A program made the position numbers and the translations under genes. Below are positions 6,223-12,271 of a DNA stretch of 12,271 bases, piece by piece (position 1 is the first letter of the stretch; each line of letters begins with the position of its first letter). Source of the stretch: Rhodospirillaceae bacterium (lineage in GTDB: Bacteria > Pseudomonadota > Alphaproteobacteria > Rhodospirillales_A > Casp-alpha2); assembly GCA_003488105.1 (NCBI GenBank), contig DNMS01000069.1:514-12784 (forward strand). Reading direction: 5' to 3'. The notes beneath the pieces were generated by a model. It made no database searches. It was not told where the DNA came from and worked only from the letters and a program-made list of their open reading frames with translations.

Positions 6223-6960
6223 ATGTTCGATCTTACGGGAAAAACCGCCCTGGTCACCGGGGCCTCGGGCGGCATCGGTGGGGCTATCGCCCGCGCCCTG
6301 CATGGCGCCGGCGCCACGGTCGGCCTGTCGGGCCGCCGGGTTGATGCGCTAGAACCCTTGGCCAAGGAACTGGGTGACCGCGCCCATGTCCTGCCTGCCG
6401 ACCTGTCGTCTGCCGAGGGCACGGACAAGCTGGTCGCCGACGCCGAATCGGCCATGGGCGGCATCGATATCCTGATCAACAACGCCGGCCTGACCCGCGA
6501 CACTTTGATGATGCGCATGAAGGACGAGGACTGGCAGGCGGTCATCGACGTCAACCTGACCGCCGCCTTCCGCCTGTCACGGGCGGTTCTGCGTGGGATG
6601 ATGAAGAAGCGCCTGGGCCGGATCGTCGGCATCACGTCGATCGTCGGGGTCACCGGCAACGCGGGGCAGGTCAATTACGCCGCGTCCAAGGCGGGGATGA
6701 TCGGCATGTCCAAGTCGCTTGCCCAGGAAGTGGCGGCGCGCGGCATCACGGTCAACTGCATCGCCCCCGGCTTCATCCAGACGGCCATGACCGATGACCT
6801 GACCGATGCCCAGAAAGAGGCTATCATGGGCGCCATTCCGGCTGGCCGCATGGGCACGTCGGAAGAGATCGCCGCCGCGGCGCTTTACCTGTCGAGCGAC
6901 GAAGCCGCCTACGTGACGGGCCAGACAATCCACGTCAACGGCGGTATGGCCATGATCTAG
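6223..6960 (+). CDS. fabG: 3-oxoacyl-ACP reductase FabG (245 aa)
   Basis: NADPH-dependent short-chain dehydrogenase that reduces 3-oxoacyl-ACP to (R)-3-hydroxyacyl-ACP in each elongation cycle. Visible motifs are the cofactor loop TGASGGIG (residues 12-19), NNAG (86-89), and the complete catalytic tetrad Asn111, Ser139, Tyr152 and Lys156 (NYAASK). PG at about 182-183 and the C-terminal VNGGMAMI are also typical. Length matches FabG exactly. A purine-rich ribosome binding site (GAGG) lies about 8-14 bases before the ATG. It follows fabD by 42 bases and precedes acpP by 183, so fabD and fabG are very likely co-transcribed. The position in the fab cluster distinguishes it from other SDRs. Confidence 0.97.
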   Translation: MFDLTGKTALVTGASGGIGGAIARALHGAGATVGLSGRRVDALEPLAKELGDRAHVLPADLSSAEGTDKLVADAESAMGGIDILINNAGLTRDTLMMRMKDEDWQAVIDVNLTAAFRLSRAVLRGMMKKRLGRIVGITSIVGVTGNAGQVNYAASKAGMIGMSKSLAQEVAARGITVNCIAPGFIQTAMTDDLTDAQKEAIMGAIPAGRMGTSEEIAAAALYLSSDEAAYVTGQTIHVNGGMAMI

Positions 6961-7143
6961 GCCAAAATTCCAGCCCTCGCGGGGGCGTGAACGATGGTAT
7001 GTAGAGGTGGCTGGTCAAACGCGTTCGATATGTGATAGGAAGCGGGCGAACTTGGTCCGGGACCCCCGAAATCCCGCCGCCACCGTCAGAATTTCAACCT
7101 TTATTTCCTGATCCATCAATAGGGAATCAACAGGGGAATCGAT

Positions 7144-7377
7144 ATGAGTGATGTTGCTGAACGCGTAAAGAAGATCGTCCATGACCACCTCGGTGTGGAT
7201 GAAGCCAAAGTTGTTGAAAACGCGAGCTTTATCGACGATCTGGGCGCGGACAGCCTCGACACGGTGGAGCTGGTCATGGCATTCGAGGAAGAGTTCGGCA
7301 TCGAGATTCCCGATGACGCCGCCGAGAAGATCCTGACCATCAAGGACGCCATCGACTTCATCGAATCGCAGCAATAA
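7144..7377 (+). CDS. acpP: Acyl carrier protein (77 aa)
   Basis: Small acidic carrier that shuttles the growing acyl chain between Fab enzymes on a 4'-phosphopantetheine arm. The attachment serine is Ser37 in the canonical GADSLD motif (residues 34-39). The rest follows the family closely: [13 protein letters not shown] at the start, [18 protein letters not shown] after the DSL helix, and AIDFIESQ at the end. A purine-rich AGGGGA lies about 7 bases upstream of the ATG. The 183-base gap after fabG is large enough for a separate acpP promoter. The only candidate I see (TGGTCA near 7012, GATAGG near 7034) is weak. Two GAATC sites lie just before the start codon. Confidence 0.98.
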   Translation: MSDVAERVKKIVHDHLGVDEAKVVENASFIDDLGADSLDTVELVMAFEEEFGIEIPDDAAEKILTIKDAIDFIESQQ

Positions 7378-7403
7378 TCCTCTGCTCGATTTCGTCCCAC
7401 CTG

Positions 7404-7430
7404 CGCCCGCCCCCTTCGGGGGTCCGGGCG
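7404..7430 (+). other. Stem-loop between acpP and fabF (attenuator or processing site)
   Basis: Two stacked helices, CGCCCG (7404-7409) with CGGGCG (7425-7430) and CCCCC (7410-7414) with GGGGG (7418-7422), enclose a TTC loop with a 2-base bulge. The inner part can form a C(UUCG)G-type tetraloop. No U run follows, so it is not a full intrinsic terminator. It begins 26 bases after the acpP stop. A partial block or mRNA-stabilising 3' end would fit acpP being needed in excess of fabF. Confidence 0.65.
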
Positions 7431-7458
7431 TTCGTGCGGCCGGGTGAGATAAGCGAAA

Positions 7459-8724
7459 ATGAGACGTGTCGTCGTAACCGGATTGGGTATCGTCAATTCC
7501 CTCGGCACGGGTGTCGATCTTAATTGGTCGCGCCTGCTTGCCGGGCAATCCGGGATTCGTAAGCTCGAAGGCTACGAAGAATACGACCTGCCGGCCAAGA
7601 TCGGCGGTACCGTGCCCTTGGGCGACGGGGCCGACGGCACCTTCAATGCCGAGGCCTGGGTCCCGACCAAAGACCAGCGCCGGATGGATACGTTCATCAT
7701 TTACGGCATGGCCGCCGCCATTCAGGCGATCGAGGATTCGGGCTGGAAGCCGGAAGCCGATGAGGACCGCTGGAAAACCGGCGTCCTGATCGGTTCGGGC
7801 ATTGGTGGCCTGCCGGAAATCGCGGGCGGCGCCATCACCGTGCACGAAGGCCGCGCCCGCCGTCTCAGCCCGTTCTTCATCCCGGCAAGCCTGATCAATC
7901 TGGTGTCCGGCCATGTTTCCATCCGCTATGGGCTCAAGGGCCCGAACCACGCGGTGGTCACGGCCTGCTCGACCGGGGCGCACGCCATCGGCGACGCCGC
8001 CCGCCTGATCATGTGGGAAGATGCCGACGTGATGGTTGCCGGCGGGGCCGAGGCCGCGATCTGCCCCTTGGGCGTCGCCGGGTTCTGCGCCGCGCGGGCC
8101 CTTTCGACGGGCTACAACGAGACCCCGGAAAAGGCGTCCCGTCCCTGGGATCAGGGCCGCGACGGCTTCGTCATGGGGGACGGCGCCGGTGTTGTCGTGC
8201 TCGAGGAGCTGGAGCACGCCAAGAAGCGCGGCGCCAAGATTTACGCCGAGATCGTCGGTTACGGGATGTCGGGCGATGCCCATCACATCACCGCCCCGGC
8301 GGAAGACGGCGACGGTGCCTTCCGTTGCATGCAGGCGGCCCTGAAGCGGGCCGGTATGAACCCGGAAGACATCGATTATGTGAACGCTCACGGCACCTCG
8401 ACGCCGCTCGGCGACGAGATCGAATTGGGCGCCATCAAACGTGTGTTCGGTGATGCCATCAAGGGCATTTCCATGTCGTCGACCAAGTCCGCTGTCGGTC
8501 ATCTGCTTGGCGCCGCCGGTGCGGTCGAGGCGATCTATTCGATCCTCGCCATGAAGAACAGCATCGTGCCGCCGACCCTTAACCTGGATAATCCGTCCGA
8601 GGCCTGCATCGGTGTTGATCTGGTGCCGCACAAGCCCAAGGAACGCAAGGTCCGGGCGGCCCTCTCCAACTCCTTCGGTTTCGGCGGCACGAACGCTTCT
8701 CTGGTGTTCAAAGCCTACGACTGA
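7459..8724 (+). CDS. fabF: 3-oxoacyl-ACP synthase II FabF (421 aa)
   Basis: Elongating condensing enzyme that joins acyl-ACP with malonyl-ACP and releases CO2. The thiolase-fold Cys-His-His active site is complete: Cys170 in TACSTGAH, His311 in NAHGTSTPLGD, and His348 in KSAVGHLLGAAG, with Lys343 just before it. The start RRVVVTGLGIVNSLG and the end SNSFGFGGTNASLVF are diagnostic. Length is typical. The start ATG at 7459 has only a weak purine stretch upstream. It lies 81 bases after acpP, and mltG starts 14 bases after its stop. The Cys-His-His site and cluster position exclude a FabH-type (Cys-His-Asn) initiator. Confidence 0.97.
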   Translation: MRRVVVTGLGIVNSLGTGVDLNWSRLLAGQSGIRKLEGYEEYDLPAKIGGTVPLGDGADGTFNAEAWVPTKDQRRMDTFIIYGMAAAIQAIEDSGWKPEADEDRWKTGVLIGSGIGGLPEIAGGAITVHEGRARRLSPFFIPASLINLVSGHVSIRYGLKGPNHAVVTACSTGAHAIGDAARLIMWEDADVMVAGGAEAAICPLGVAGFCAARALSTGYNETPEKASRPWDQGRDGFVMGDGAGVVVLEELEHAKKRGAKIYAEIVGYGMSGDAHHITAPAEDGDGAFRCMQAALKRAGMNPEDIDYVNAHGTSTPLGDEIELGAIKRVFGDAIKGISMSSTKSAVGHLLGAAGAVEAIYSILAMKNSIVPPTLNLDNPSEACIGVDLVPHKPKERKVRAALSNSFGFGGTNASLVFKAYD

Positions 8725-8738
8725 TTTAAAGTCGCGGC

Positions 8739-9722
8739 ATGATCCGTCGGCTTTTCCTCACCGTTCTGGTTCTTTGCGTGCTCGCGGCGGTGACGGCGGG
8801 CGGCGGCTGGTTGTGGTTCAGCAAACAGATTTCCCGTGATGGGCCCCATGCGGCGGACGAAATCGTGCTGATTTCGCCGGGCAGTCCTATCCAGGCCATT
8901 TCAAAAATACTGGTGCAGCGGGGCATCGTCCGCTCGGACCTGCTATTTCGTTTGGCGGGCCGCCTGGGCGGGGCCGACCGTGCCCTGAAATCCGGTGAAT
9001 TCCGCATCCCGGCCCGGGCCAGCGTGACCGGGGTGCTCGACGTGCTGACCAGGGGGGAGACGGTGGCCCGCACGTTCACCATTCCCGAAGGGCTGACCGT
9101 GCCGGAGGCTCTTGAGATTGTCGCCAAGGCCGAAGGGTTGATGGGCCCCCTGCCGGCGCCACCGGATGAGGGCCGCCTGTTGCCCGAGACCTATCACTAC
9201 GCCTATTACGACACCAAGGTTCAGGCCGTGCGCCGCATGGAACAGGCCATGGATACGGCCCTGGCCAAGGCCTGGGCCGGGCGCGACGAGGGCCTGCCGT
9301 TGAACAGTCCGGCAGAGGCCCTGGTGCTTGCCTCCATTGTCGAAAAGGAAACGGGCGTTAAGGCCGAACGCGCGCGGGTCGCGGGCGTGTTCCTCAATCG
9401 CCTGCGTAAGGGCATGAAACTTCAATCCGACCCGACGGTGATCTACGGCCTGACGCAAGGAAAGGTGCCCTTGGGGCGCGACCTGACCCGCGCCGATTTG
9501 GACGCGCCGACGCCCTGGAACACCTATGCCGTCCAAGGTCTGCCGCCGACGCCGATCGCCAACCCCGGCCTGGCTGCGATCAATGCCGTGCTACATCCGC
9601 AGACGACCAAGGATTACTACTTCGTCGCCGACGGCACGGGTGGCCACGCCTTCGCGGAAACGCTTGTGGAGCACAACCGCAACGTCGCCAAATGGCGGAA
9701 GATTCAGCGCAACGGGAAGTGA
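8739..9722 (+). CDS. mltG: Endolytic murein transglycosylase MltG (327 aa)
   Basis: YceG-family lytic transglycosylase that cleaves nascent glycan strands, probably releasing them from the synthesis machinery. An N-terminal membrane anchor is visible at about residues 5-27, after a short basic start (MIRR), placing the enzyme in the periplasm. A LysM-like segment follows (about 42-105, with EFRIPARASV). The catalytic region contains EGLTVPEAL (about 117-125), LLPETY (about 147-152) and ASIVEKETG (about 198-206), where Glu202 corresponds to the catalytic Glu of E. coli MltG. Also present are LQSDPTVIYG (about 228-237) and the late PTPIANPG motif. The start is 14 bases after fabF without a clear Shine-Dalgarno, so translation is probably coupled to fabF. 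In relatives yicC usually follows; here minus-strand genes intervene. Confidence 0.95.
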   Translation: MIRRLFLTVLVLCVLAAVTAGGGWLWFSKQISRDGPHAADEIVLISPGSPIQAISKILVQRGIVRSDLLFRLAGRLGGADRALKSGEFRIPARASVTGVLDVLTRGETVARTFTIPEGLTVPEALEIVAKAEGLMGPLPAPPDEGRLLPETYHYAYYDTKVQAVRRMEQAMDTALAKAWAGRDEGLPLNSPAEALVLASIVEKETGVKAERARVAGVFLNRLRKGMKLQSDPTVIYGLTQGKVPLGRDLTRADLDAPTPWNTYAVQGLPPTPIANPGLAAINAVLHPQTTKDYYFVADGTGGHAFAETLVEHNRNVAKWRKIQRNGK

Positions 9723-9744
9723 GGGGCCTGGCCCGAAATGGGGC

Positions 9745-10071
9745 TTACTTGACCTTTGAAAAGGCCGTCGGCTTCAGGATGACGTTTTCCAGGGTCGCGA
9801 CGATGGCGCCGTCTTTTTCCGTTTCGGCCCGTTTGGCGATCCACTCCGGGTCGCTTTGGAAAGCGGTCCATTTTTCATCGCGCTCGGCCAGGGACTCCCA
9901 TTCCAGCAGGTAATACAGGTCCTGATTGGAGGGGCCGATTTCCGTCGTCCAAAATCCCGCCTGACGAATTCCGTGGCGCTCCCAGATCGCCAAGGTGATG
10001 GTGTCGAAACGCTTCAACAACGCGGGCAGGCGCCCGGGAACGCAGTGATAAATTCTCAGTTCGTGGATCAT
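9745..10071 (-). CDS. NIPSNAP family protein (108 aa)
   Basis: Small protein of the NIPSNAP family (dimeric alpha/beta-barrel fold), whose bacterial members have no settled function. The start MIHELRIYHCVPGRLPALLKRF (about 1-22) is characteristic. FWTTEIGPSNQDLYYLLEWES (about 44-64) follows, then the basic/aromatic WTAFQSDPEWIAKRAETEKDG (about 68-88). It is a complete single domain of usual length. A strong AAGGAG lies about 5-10 bases before the ATG. It follows the atypical SDR gene by 68 bases on the same strand and converges on mltG, with only 22 bases between the two stops. Bacterial NIPSNAP genes often sit beside oxidoreductases; whether it works with the neighbouring SDR is inference. 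Confidence 0.85.
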   Translation of the reverse strand: MIHELRIYHCVPGRLPALLKRFDTITLAIWERHGIRQAGFWTTEIGPSNQDLYYLLEWESLAERDEKWTAFQSDPEWIAKRAETEKDGAIVATLENVILKPTAFSKVK

Positions 10072-10139
10072 GACGGCTCCTTTTTTGTCGGTGCGGAATA
10101 CTATTTCGGTCTGCGGCGGTTGCCCACCATTTCGATGAT

Positions 10140-10904
10140 CTATTCCTTGCCGCCGTTGATGGTCAGGATGGTGCCCGAGGTATAGGCGGACAGCGGGCTG
10201 GCGAAGAAAGCGGCGGTATGGGCGACCTCTTCCGGCAGACCGGCGCGGCCGAAGGGCAGGGATTTGTGCAACTCGGGCCAGCGCTCAGCGTCGCCGAACT
10301 GTTCCTCGGCCTTGGCCCGGGCCAGCATGATCGCGCGTTCCGTCAGGATCGCCCCGGGGTTGATGCCGACCACGCGGATGCCGTCGGCGTGGGCGCCATG
10401 AGCCAAGGCCTTGGTGAAGCCCATCAGGGCCGCGTTGCCCGCCGCCCCCGCGATGTAGCCGGGGGGATGGCTTTCGCCCGCATGGCCGATGATGTTGACG
10501 ATGACCCCCGACTTGCGCGCCGCCATGGCGGGATATATTTCCCGGCACATGGAAATGAAGCCATAGACCTTCAAATCCCAGGCTTTGCGCCAGGTCGCGT
10601 CGTCGACCTGGGCCAGGGTGCCTGGCGGAATGGCGCCTGCGTTATTGACCAGAATATCGATCTCGCCCACTTGGGTGACGACGGATTTGACCGCGGCATC
10701 ACTCGACAGATCGGCGGCGATGGTCTCGACATTCACTTGGTTCTTGGCGCGGATTGCCTGGGCCGTGTCCTCAAGGGCCTGGGCGTCGCGGGCGACCAGG
10801 ATCAGGTCGCAGCCCTCTGCGGCCAGAACCTCGGCGACGGCCTTGCCGATGCCCTTGCTGCCGCCGGTGACGAGGGCGCGTTTGCCCGCAATCTGTAAAT
10901 CCAT
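10140..10904 (-). CDS. Atypical short-chain dehydrogenase/reductase lacking the catalytic tetrad (254 aa)
   Basis: A Rossmann-fold SDR of normal length. The cofactor loop TGGSKGIG (13-20), an Asp at about 65 in AADLSS, NNAG (87-90), PG (183-184) and the C-terminal TINGGKE all indicate NAD(P) binding and the correct fold. Against FabG from this same window it aligns without gaps through the active site, yet Asn111, Ser139, Tyr152 and Lys156 of FabG become Lys112, Gly140, Gly153 and Asn157. The nearest tyrosine, Tyr150, has no Lys four residues later, and no YxxxK occurs anywhere. The substituted segment (GYIAGAAGNAALMGF, about 149-163) is well formed, not degraded. I recall similar GNAAL-type SDRs in other proteobacteria, so it may define a subfamily. 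A good ribosome binding site (GGGAGGAAC) precedes the ATG. Substrate unknown; classical SDR chemistry looks unlikely. Confidence 0.85.
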   Translation of the reverse strand: MDLQIAGKRALVTGGSKGIGKAVAEVLAAEGCDLILVARDAQALEDTAQAIRAKNQVNVETIAADLSSDAAVKSVVTQVGEIDILVNNAGAIPPGTLAQVDDATWRKAWDLKVYGFISMCREIYPAMAARKSGVIVNIIGHAGESHPPGYIAGAAGNAALMGFTKALAHGAHADGIRVVGINPGAILTERAIMLARAKAEEQFGDAERWPELHKSLPFGRAGLPEEVAHTAAFFASPLSAYTSGTILTINGGKE

Positions 10905-10984
10905 AGATGTTCCTCCCAGAACAGGACGTGGTGTCTGATTGCAGGGAACGGCAGGTATGGGCAGCGGTCAAGCTGCCGTCAGCA

Positions 10985-11758
10985 CTACCATTCCCGTTCG
11001 GAAAGCTTGCGGTTCAGGATCGGGTCCGTCCAGGCCGGCGGCAGGGCCGCCAACAGCCAGACCGCCAGATGCATCTGCCAGGGAAAGACGATGCGGGCAT
11101 CGTCACGGGCCAGACCGCGCCGGATGATGGCGGCCGCCTTATCCGCCGCCATCAGGAACGGCATGTCGAATTTATTGGCGTCGGTGATGCGGCTTTCGAC
11201 CCAGCCGGGGCAGACCACATTGACGCGCACGCCGGTTTTCAGTCTTTCGCCCCGCAACCCTTCGCCCCAGGTCTTGACCATGGCCTTGGACGCGGAATAG
11301 GCCGACGACGTGGGCAGGCCGCGGAACCCGGCGATGGAGGCGATCAGGGCGACCTGACCCTTGTCGCGGGCATCCATGGCGGCCAGGGCCGGCAGCACGG
11401 TGTTGACCACGCCGTCCACGTTGACGGCGAGGATGCGCCGGGTGCGTTCGGGCCCGTCGGCCAGGCCCGAGGTCGAATTTGTGATGCCCGCGTTGGCGAT
11501 GACAAGGTCCAAGGGCGTTTTGCCGTCGGCCTCCTTGACCCAACCGGCCATGGCATCGGCGTTGGTCACGTCGATGACCCGGCTTTCGGCGCGGGCCCCC
11601 CGCTGGCGGCATTCCTCTGCCACGGCATCAAGCCGCCCCTGATCGCGCCCGGACAGGTATATCGCCGTGCCGTGCCCGGCATAGGCCAGGGCCAGGGCGC
11701 GGCCGAGGCCGCTGGACCCACCGGTAATCAGGACGGACTTGGGATGGCTGAGGCTCAT
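10985..11758 (-). CDS. SDR family NAD(P)-dependent oxidoreductase (257 aa)
   Basis: A canonical classical SDR: TGGSSGLG (12-19), NAG (89-91), Asn113 in VNVDG, Ser141 in ASIAG, and Tyr154/Lys158 in YSASK. The C-terminal part is unusual, with a hydrophobic/aromatic patch PWQMHLAVWLLAALPPAW (about 226-243) that could touch the membrane or a lipophilic substrate. Substrate is not predictable from sequence. The open frame extends upstream to 12073, but that would overlap yicC and its promoter. The ATG at 11758 puts the SDR fold in the right register (MSLSHPKSVLITGGSSG). There is no Shine-Dalgarno, and a -10 element ends 7 bases upstream, so a leaderless mRNA is likely. Divergent from yicC; followed by the atypical SDR after 80 bases. 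Confidence 0.88.
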   Translation of the reverse strand: MSLSHPKSVLITGGSSGLGRALALAYAGHGTAIYLSGRDQGRLDAVAEECRQRGARAESRVIDVTNADAMAGWVKEADGKTPLDLVIANAGITNSTSGLADGPERTRRILAVNVDGVVNTVLPALAAMDARDKGQVALIASIAGFRGLPTSSAYSASKAMVKTWGEGLRGERLKTGVRVNVVCPGWVESRITDANKFDMPFLMAADKAAAIIRRGLARDDARIVFPWQMHLAVWLLAALPPAWTDPILNRKLSEREW

Positions 11759-11764
11759 CCATCG

Positions 11765-11794
11765 GTTATAGGGCCCCGGCGGGGGGGAGGGGAA
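11765..11794 (-). promoter_or_regulatory. Candidate promoter for the SDR gene, implying a leaderless mRNA
   Basis: On the minus strand, TATAAC (11770-11765, 5 of 6 of the -10 consensus) follows a weak -35 TTCCCC (11794-11789) by 18 bp. The usual start distance from this -10 falls on the A of the ATG at 11758. No ribosome binding site lies between them. Confidence 0.4.
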
Positions 11795-11805
11795 GCCTGC
11801 GCCGC

Positions 11806-11834
11806 TTGTTGGCGGCGAGTGTGCTCGGTATAAG
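11806..11834 (+). promoter_or_regulatory. Candidate yicC promoter
   Basis: TTGTTG (11806-11811) and TATAAG (11829-11834, 5 of 6 of the -10 consensus) are spaced by exactly 17 bp. The predicted start, near 11841, gives a leader of about 36 bases, including the AAGGAAAG ribosome binding site of yicC. It allows yicC to be transcribed despite the minus-strand genes that separate it from mltG. Confidence 0.6.
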
Positions 11835-11876
11835 TTTCGCACCGCCCTTGGCACCACGACCGAAAAGGAAAGCACT

Positions 11877-12271
11877 TTGGCCATTAGTTCTATGACCGGG
11901 TTCGCCCGCGCCGAAGGCAGCCAGGACGACCTGACCTGGGTCTGGGAGGTGCGCAGCGTCAATGCCAAGGGCCTGGACCTGCGGTTTCGCCCGCCGCCGG
12001 GGTTCGAGGCCCTGGACCCCCTGGTCCGCGCCAAGGTCAATGCGACGTTCAAACGCGGCAGCGTGTCCGTCAACCTGTCGACCCGGCGTGAGACGGGCGG
12101 CGGTGCCTACCGCATCAATGACGATTTCCTGGCCCAGGTGACGGCCCGCATGGCGCGTCTGAAGGACGAGGTGCCGGACGCCCGTCCGCCGTCGCTCGAC
12201 GGTATTCTGGGCCTGCGTGGGGTGATCGAGCCCATCGACGAGATGATGGCGGAGGATGACTTCGAGGCCAT
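11877..12271 (+). CDS. yicC: YicC family protein (endoribonuclease YicC), N-terminal part, cut by window end
   Basis: The first 131 codons are present. The hallmark start SSMTGFARAEG (about residues 4-14) is followed by WVWEVRSVNAKGLDLRFRPPPGFEAL (about 20-45), VRAKVNATFKRGSVSVNLS (about 49-67) and LDGILGLRGVIEP (about 107-119), which match the YicC N-terminal domain. E. coli YicC is described as an endoribonuclease affecting small-RNA turnover. I take TTG at 11877 as the start because AAGGA lies 7 bases upstream and family members carry a few residues before SSMTGFAR. The ATG at 11892 is the alternative, but has no such site at proper spacing. In relatives gmk usually follows. Confidence 0.92.
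   Translation, partial: MAISSMTGFARAEGSQDDLTWVWEVRSVNAKGLDLRFRPPPGFEALDPLVRAKVNATFKRGSVSVNLSTRRETGGGAYRINDDFLAQVTARMARLKDEVPDARPPSLDGILGLRGVIEPIDEMMAEDDFEA

Noticed and set aside
5088..6674. Long open frame on the minus strand across fabD and fabG (528 codons)
   Set aside because: It is antisense to two unmistakable genes, has a low-complexity Ser/Arg/Ala composition and no family motif. Long antisense frames are expected in GC-rich coding DNA.
6975..6988. GC-rich inverted repeat after fabG considered as a terminator
   Set aside because: The stem is only about 4 bp and no T run follows.
7015..8631. Long open frame on the minus strand across acpP and fabF (538 codons)
   Set aside because: Mirror frame of acpP and fabF; no recognisable domain and composition typical of a shadow frame.
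11776..11795. G-rich tract upstream of yicC as a G-quadruplex
   Set aside because: Only two long G runs plus one GG are present, so a stable four-run structure is doubtful.
10907..11833. Long plus-strand frame opposite the canonical SDR gene
   Set aside because: The minus strand carries a complete SDR with all motifs; the plus frame is Gly/Gln/Asp-rich with no fold signature.
11759..12073. N-terminal extension of the canonical SDR frame up to 12073
   Set aside because: It would run through the yicC promoter and coding region, and adds residues with no SDR character; the fold begins at the ATG at 11758.
1..12271. CRISPR, transposase, phage or toxin-antitoxin system
   Set aside because: No repeat-spacer array, transposase, integrase or toxin-like small gene pair is visible; the window is mainly conserved housekeeping.

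Overview
The window is GC-rich and densely coded, with gene content and order typical of an alphaproteobacterium, probably a Rhodospirillales-type lineage. This placement rests on the two conserved blocks (rpsF-rpsR-DUF2232-rplI...dnaB and fabD-fabG-acpP-fabF-mltG...yicC) and on protein character. It was not tested by a phylogeny. No mobile element, CRISPR array, tRNA or rRNA was seen.

Left part, minus strand (1-5026). Reading in the direction of transcription, a four-helix membrane protein of unknown function (4508-5026) is followed by a ribosomal protein operon: rpsF, rpsR, a DUF2232-type membrane protein and rplI. The operon has a recognisable promoter and structured leader (about 4334-4465), a stem-loop after rpsR, and a strong intrinsic terminator after rplI (1772-1798). 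Next come a cyclopropane-fatty-acyl-phospholipid synthase gene (cfa) with its own promoter, and the first 69 codons of dnaB. dnaB is preceded by a consensus DnaA box lying inside a candidate promoter.

Middle part, plus strand (5221-9722). This is the type II fatty acid synthesis cluster: fabD, fabG, acpP, fabF, then mltG (endolytic peptidoglycan transglycosylase). FabD loads malonyl onto AcpP, FabF condenses, and FabG reduces the ketoacyl product. The resulting acyl chains feed membrane lipids, some of which Cfa could later modify. A hairpin separates acpP from fabF.

Right part. Three minus-strand genes (a NIPSNAP-family protein and two short-chain dehydrogenases) lie between mltG and the plus-strand yicC, which is cut by the window end. 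In relatives, as I recall, mltG is usually followed directly by yicC, so this is a lineage-specific insertion or rearrangement. The SDR at 10140-10904 lacks every residue of the classical catalytic tetrad. The SDR at 10985-11758 is canonical and may be read from a leaderless mRNA.

Most of the window is conserved housekeeping. I found no convincing new multi-gene system. The best leads are the tetrad-less SDR, the long low-complexity tails on ribosomal proteins bL9 and bS6, and the DnaA box in the dnaB promoter.
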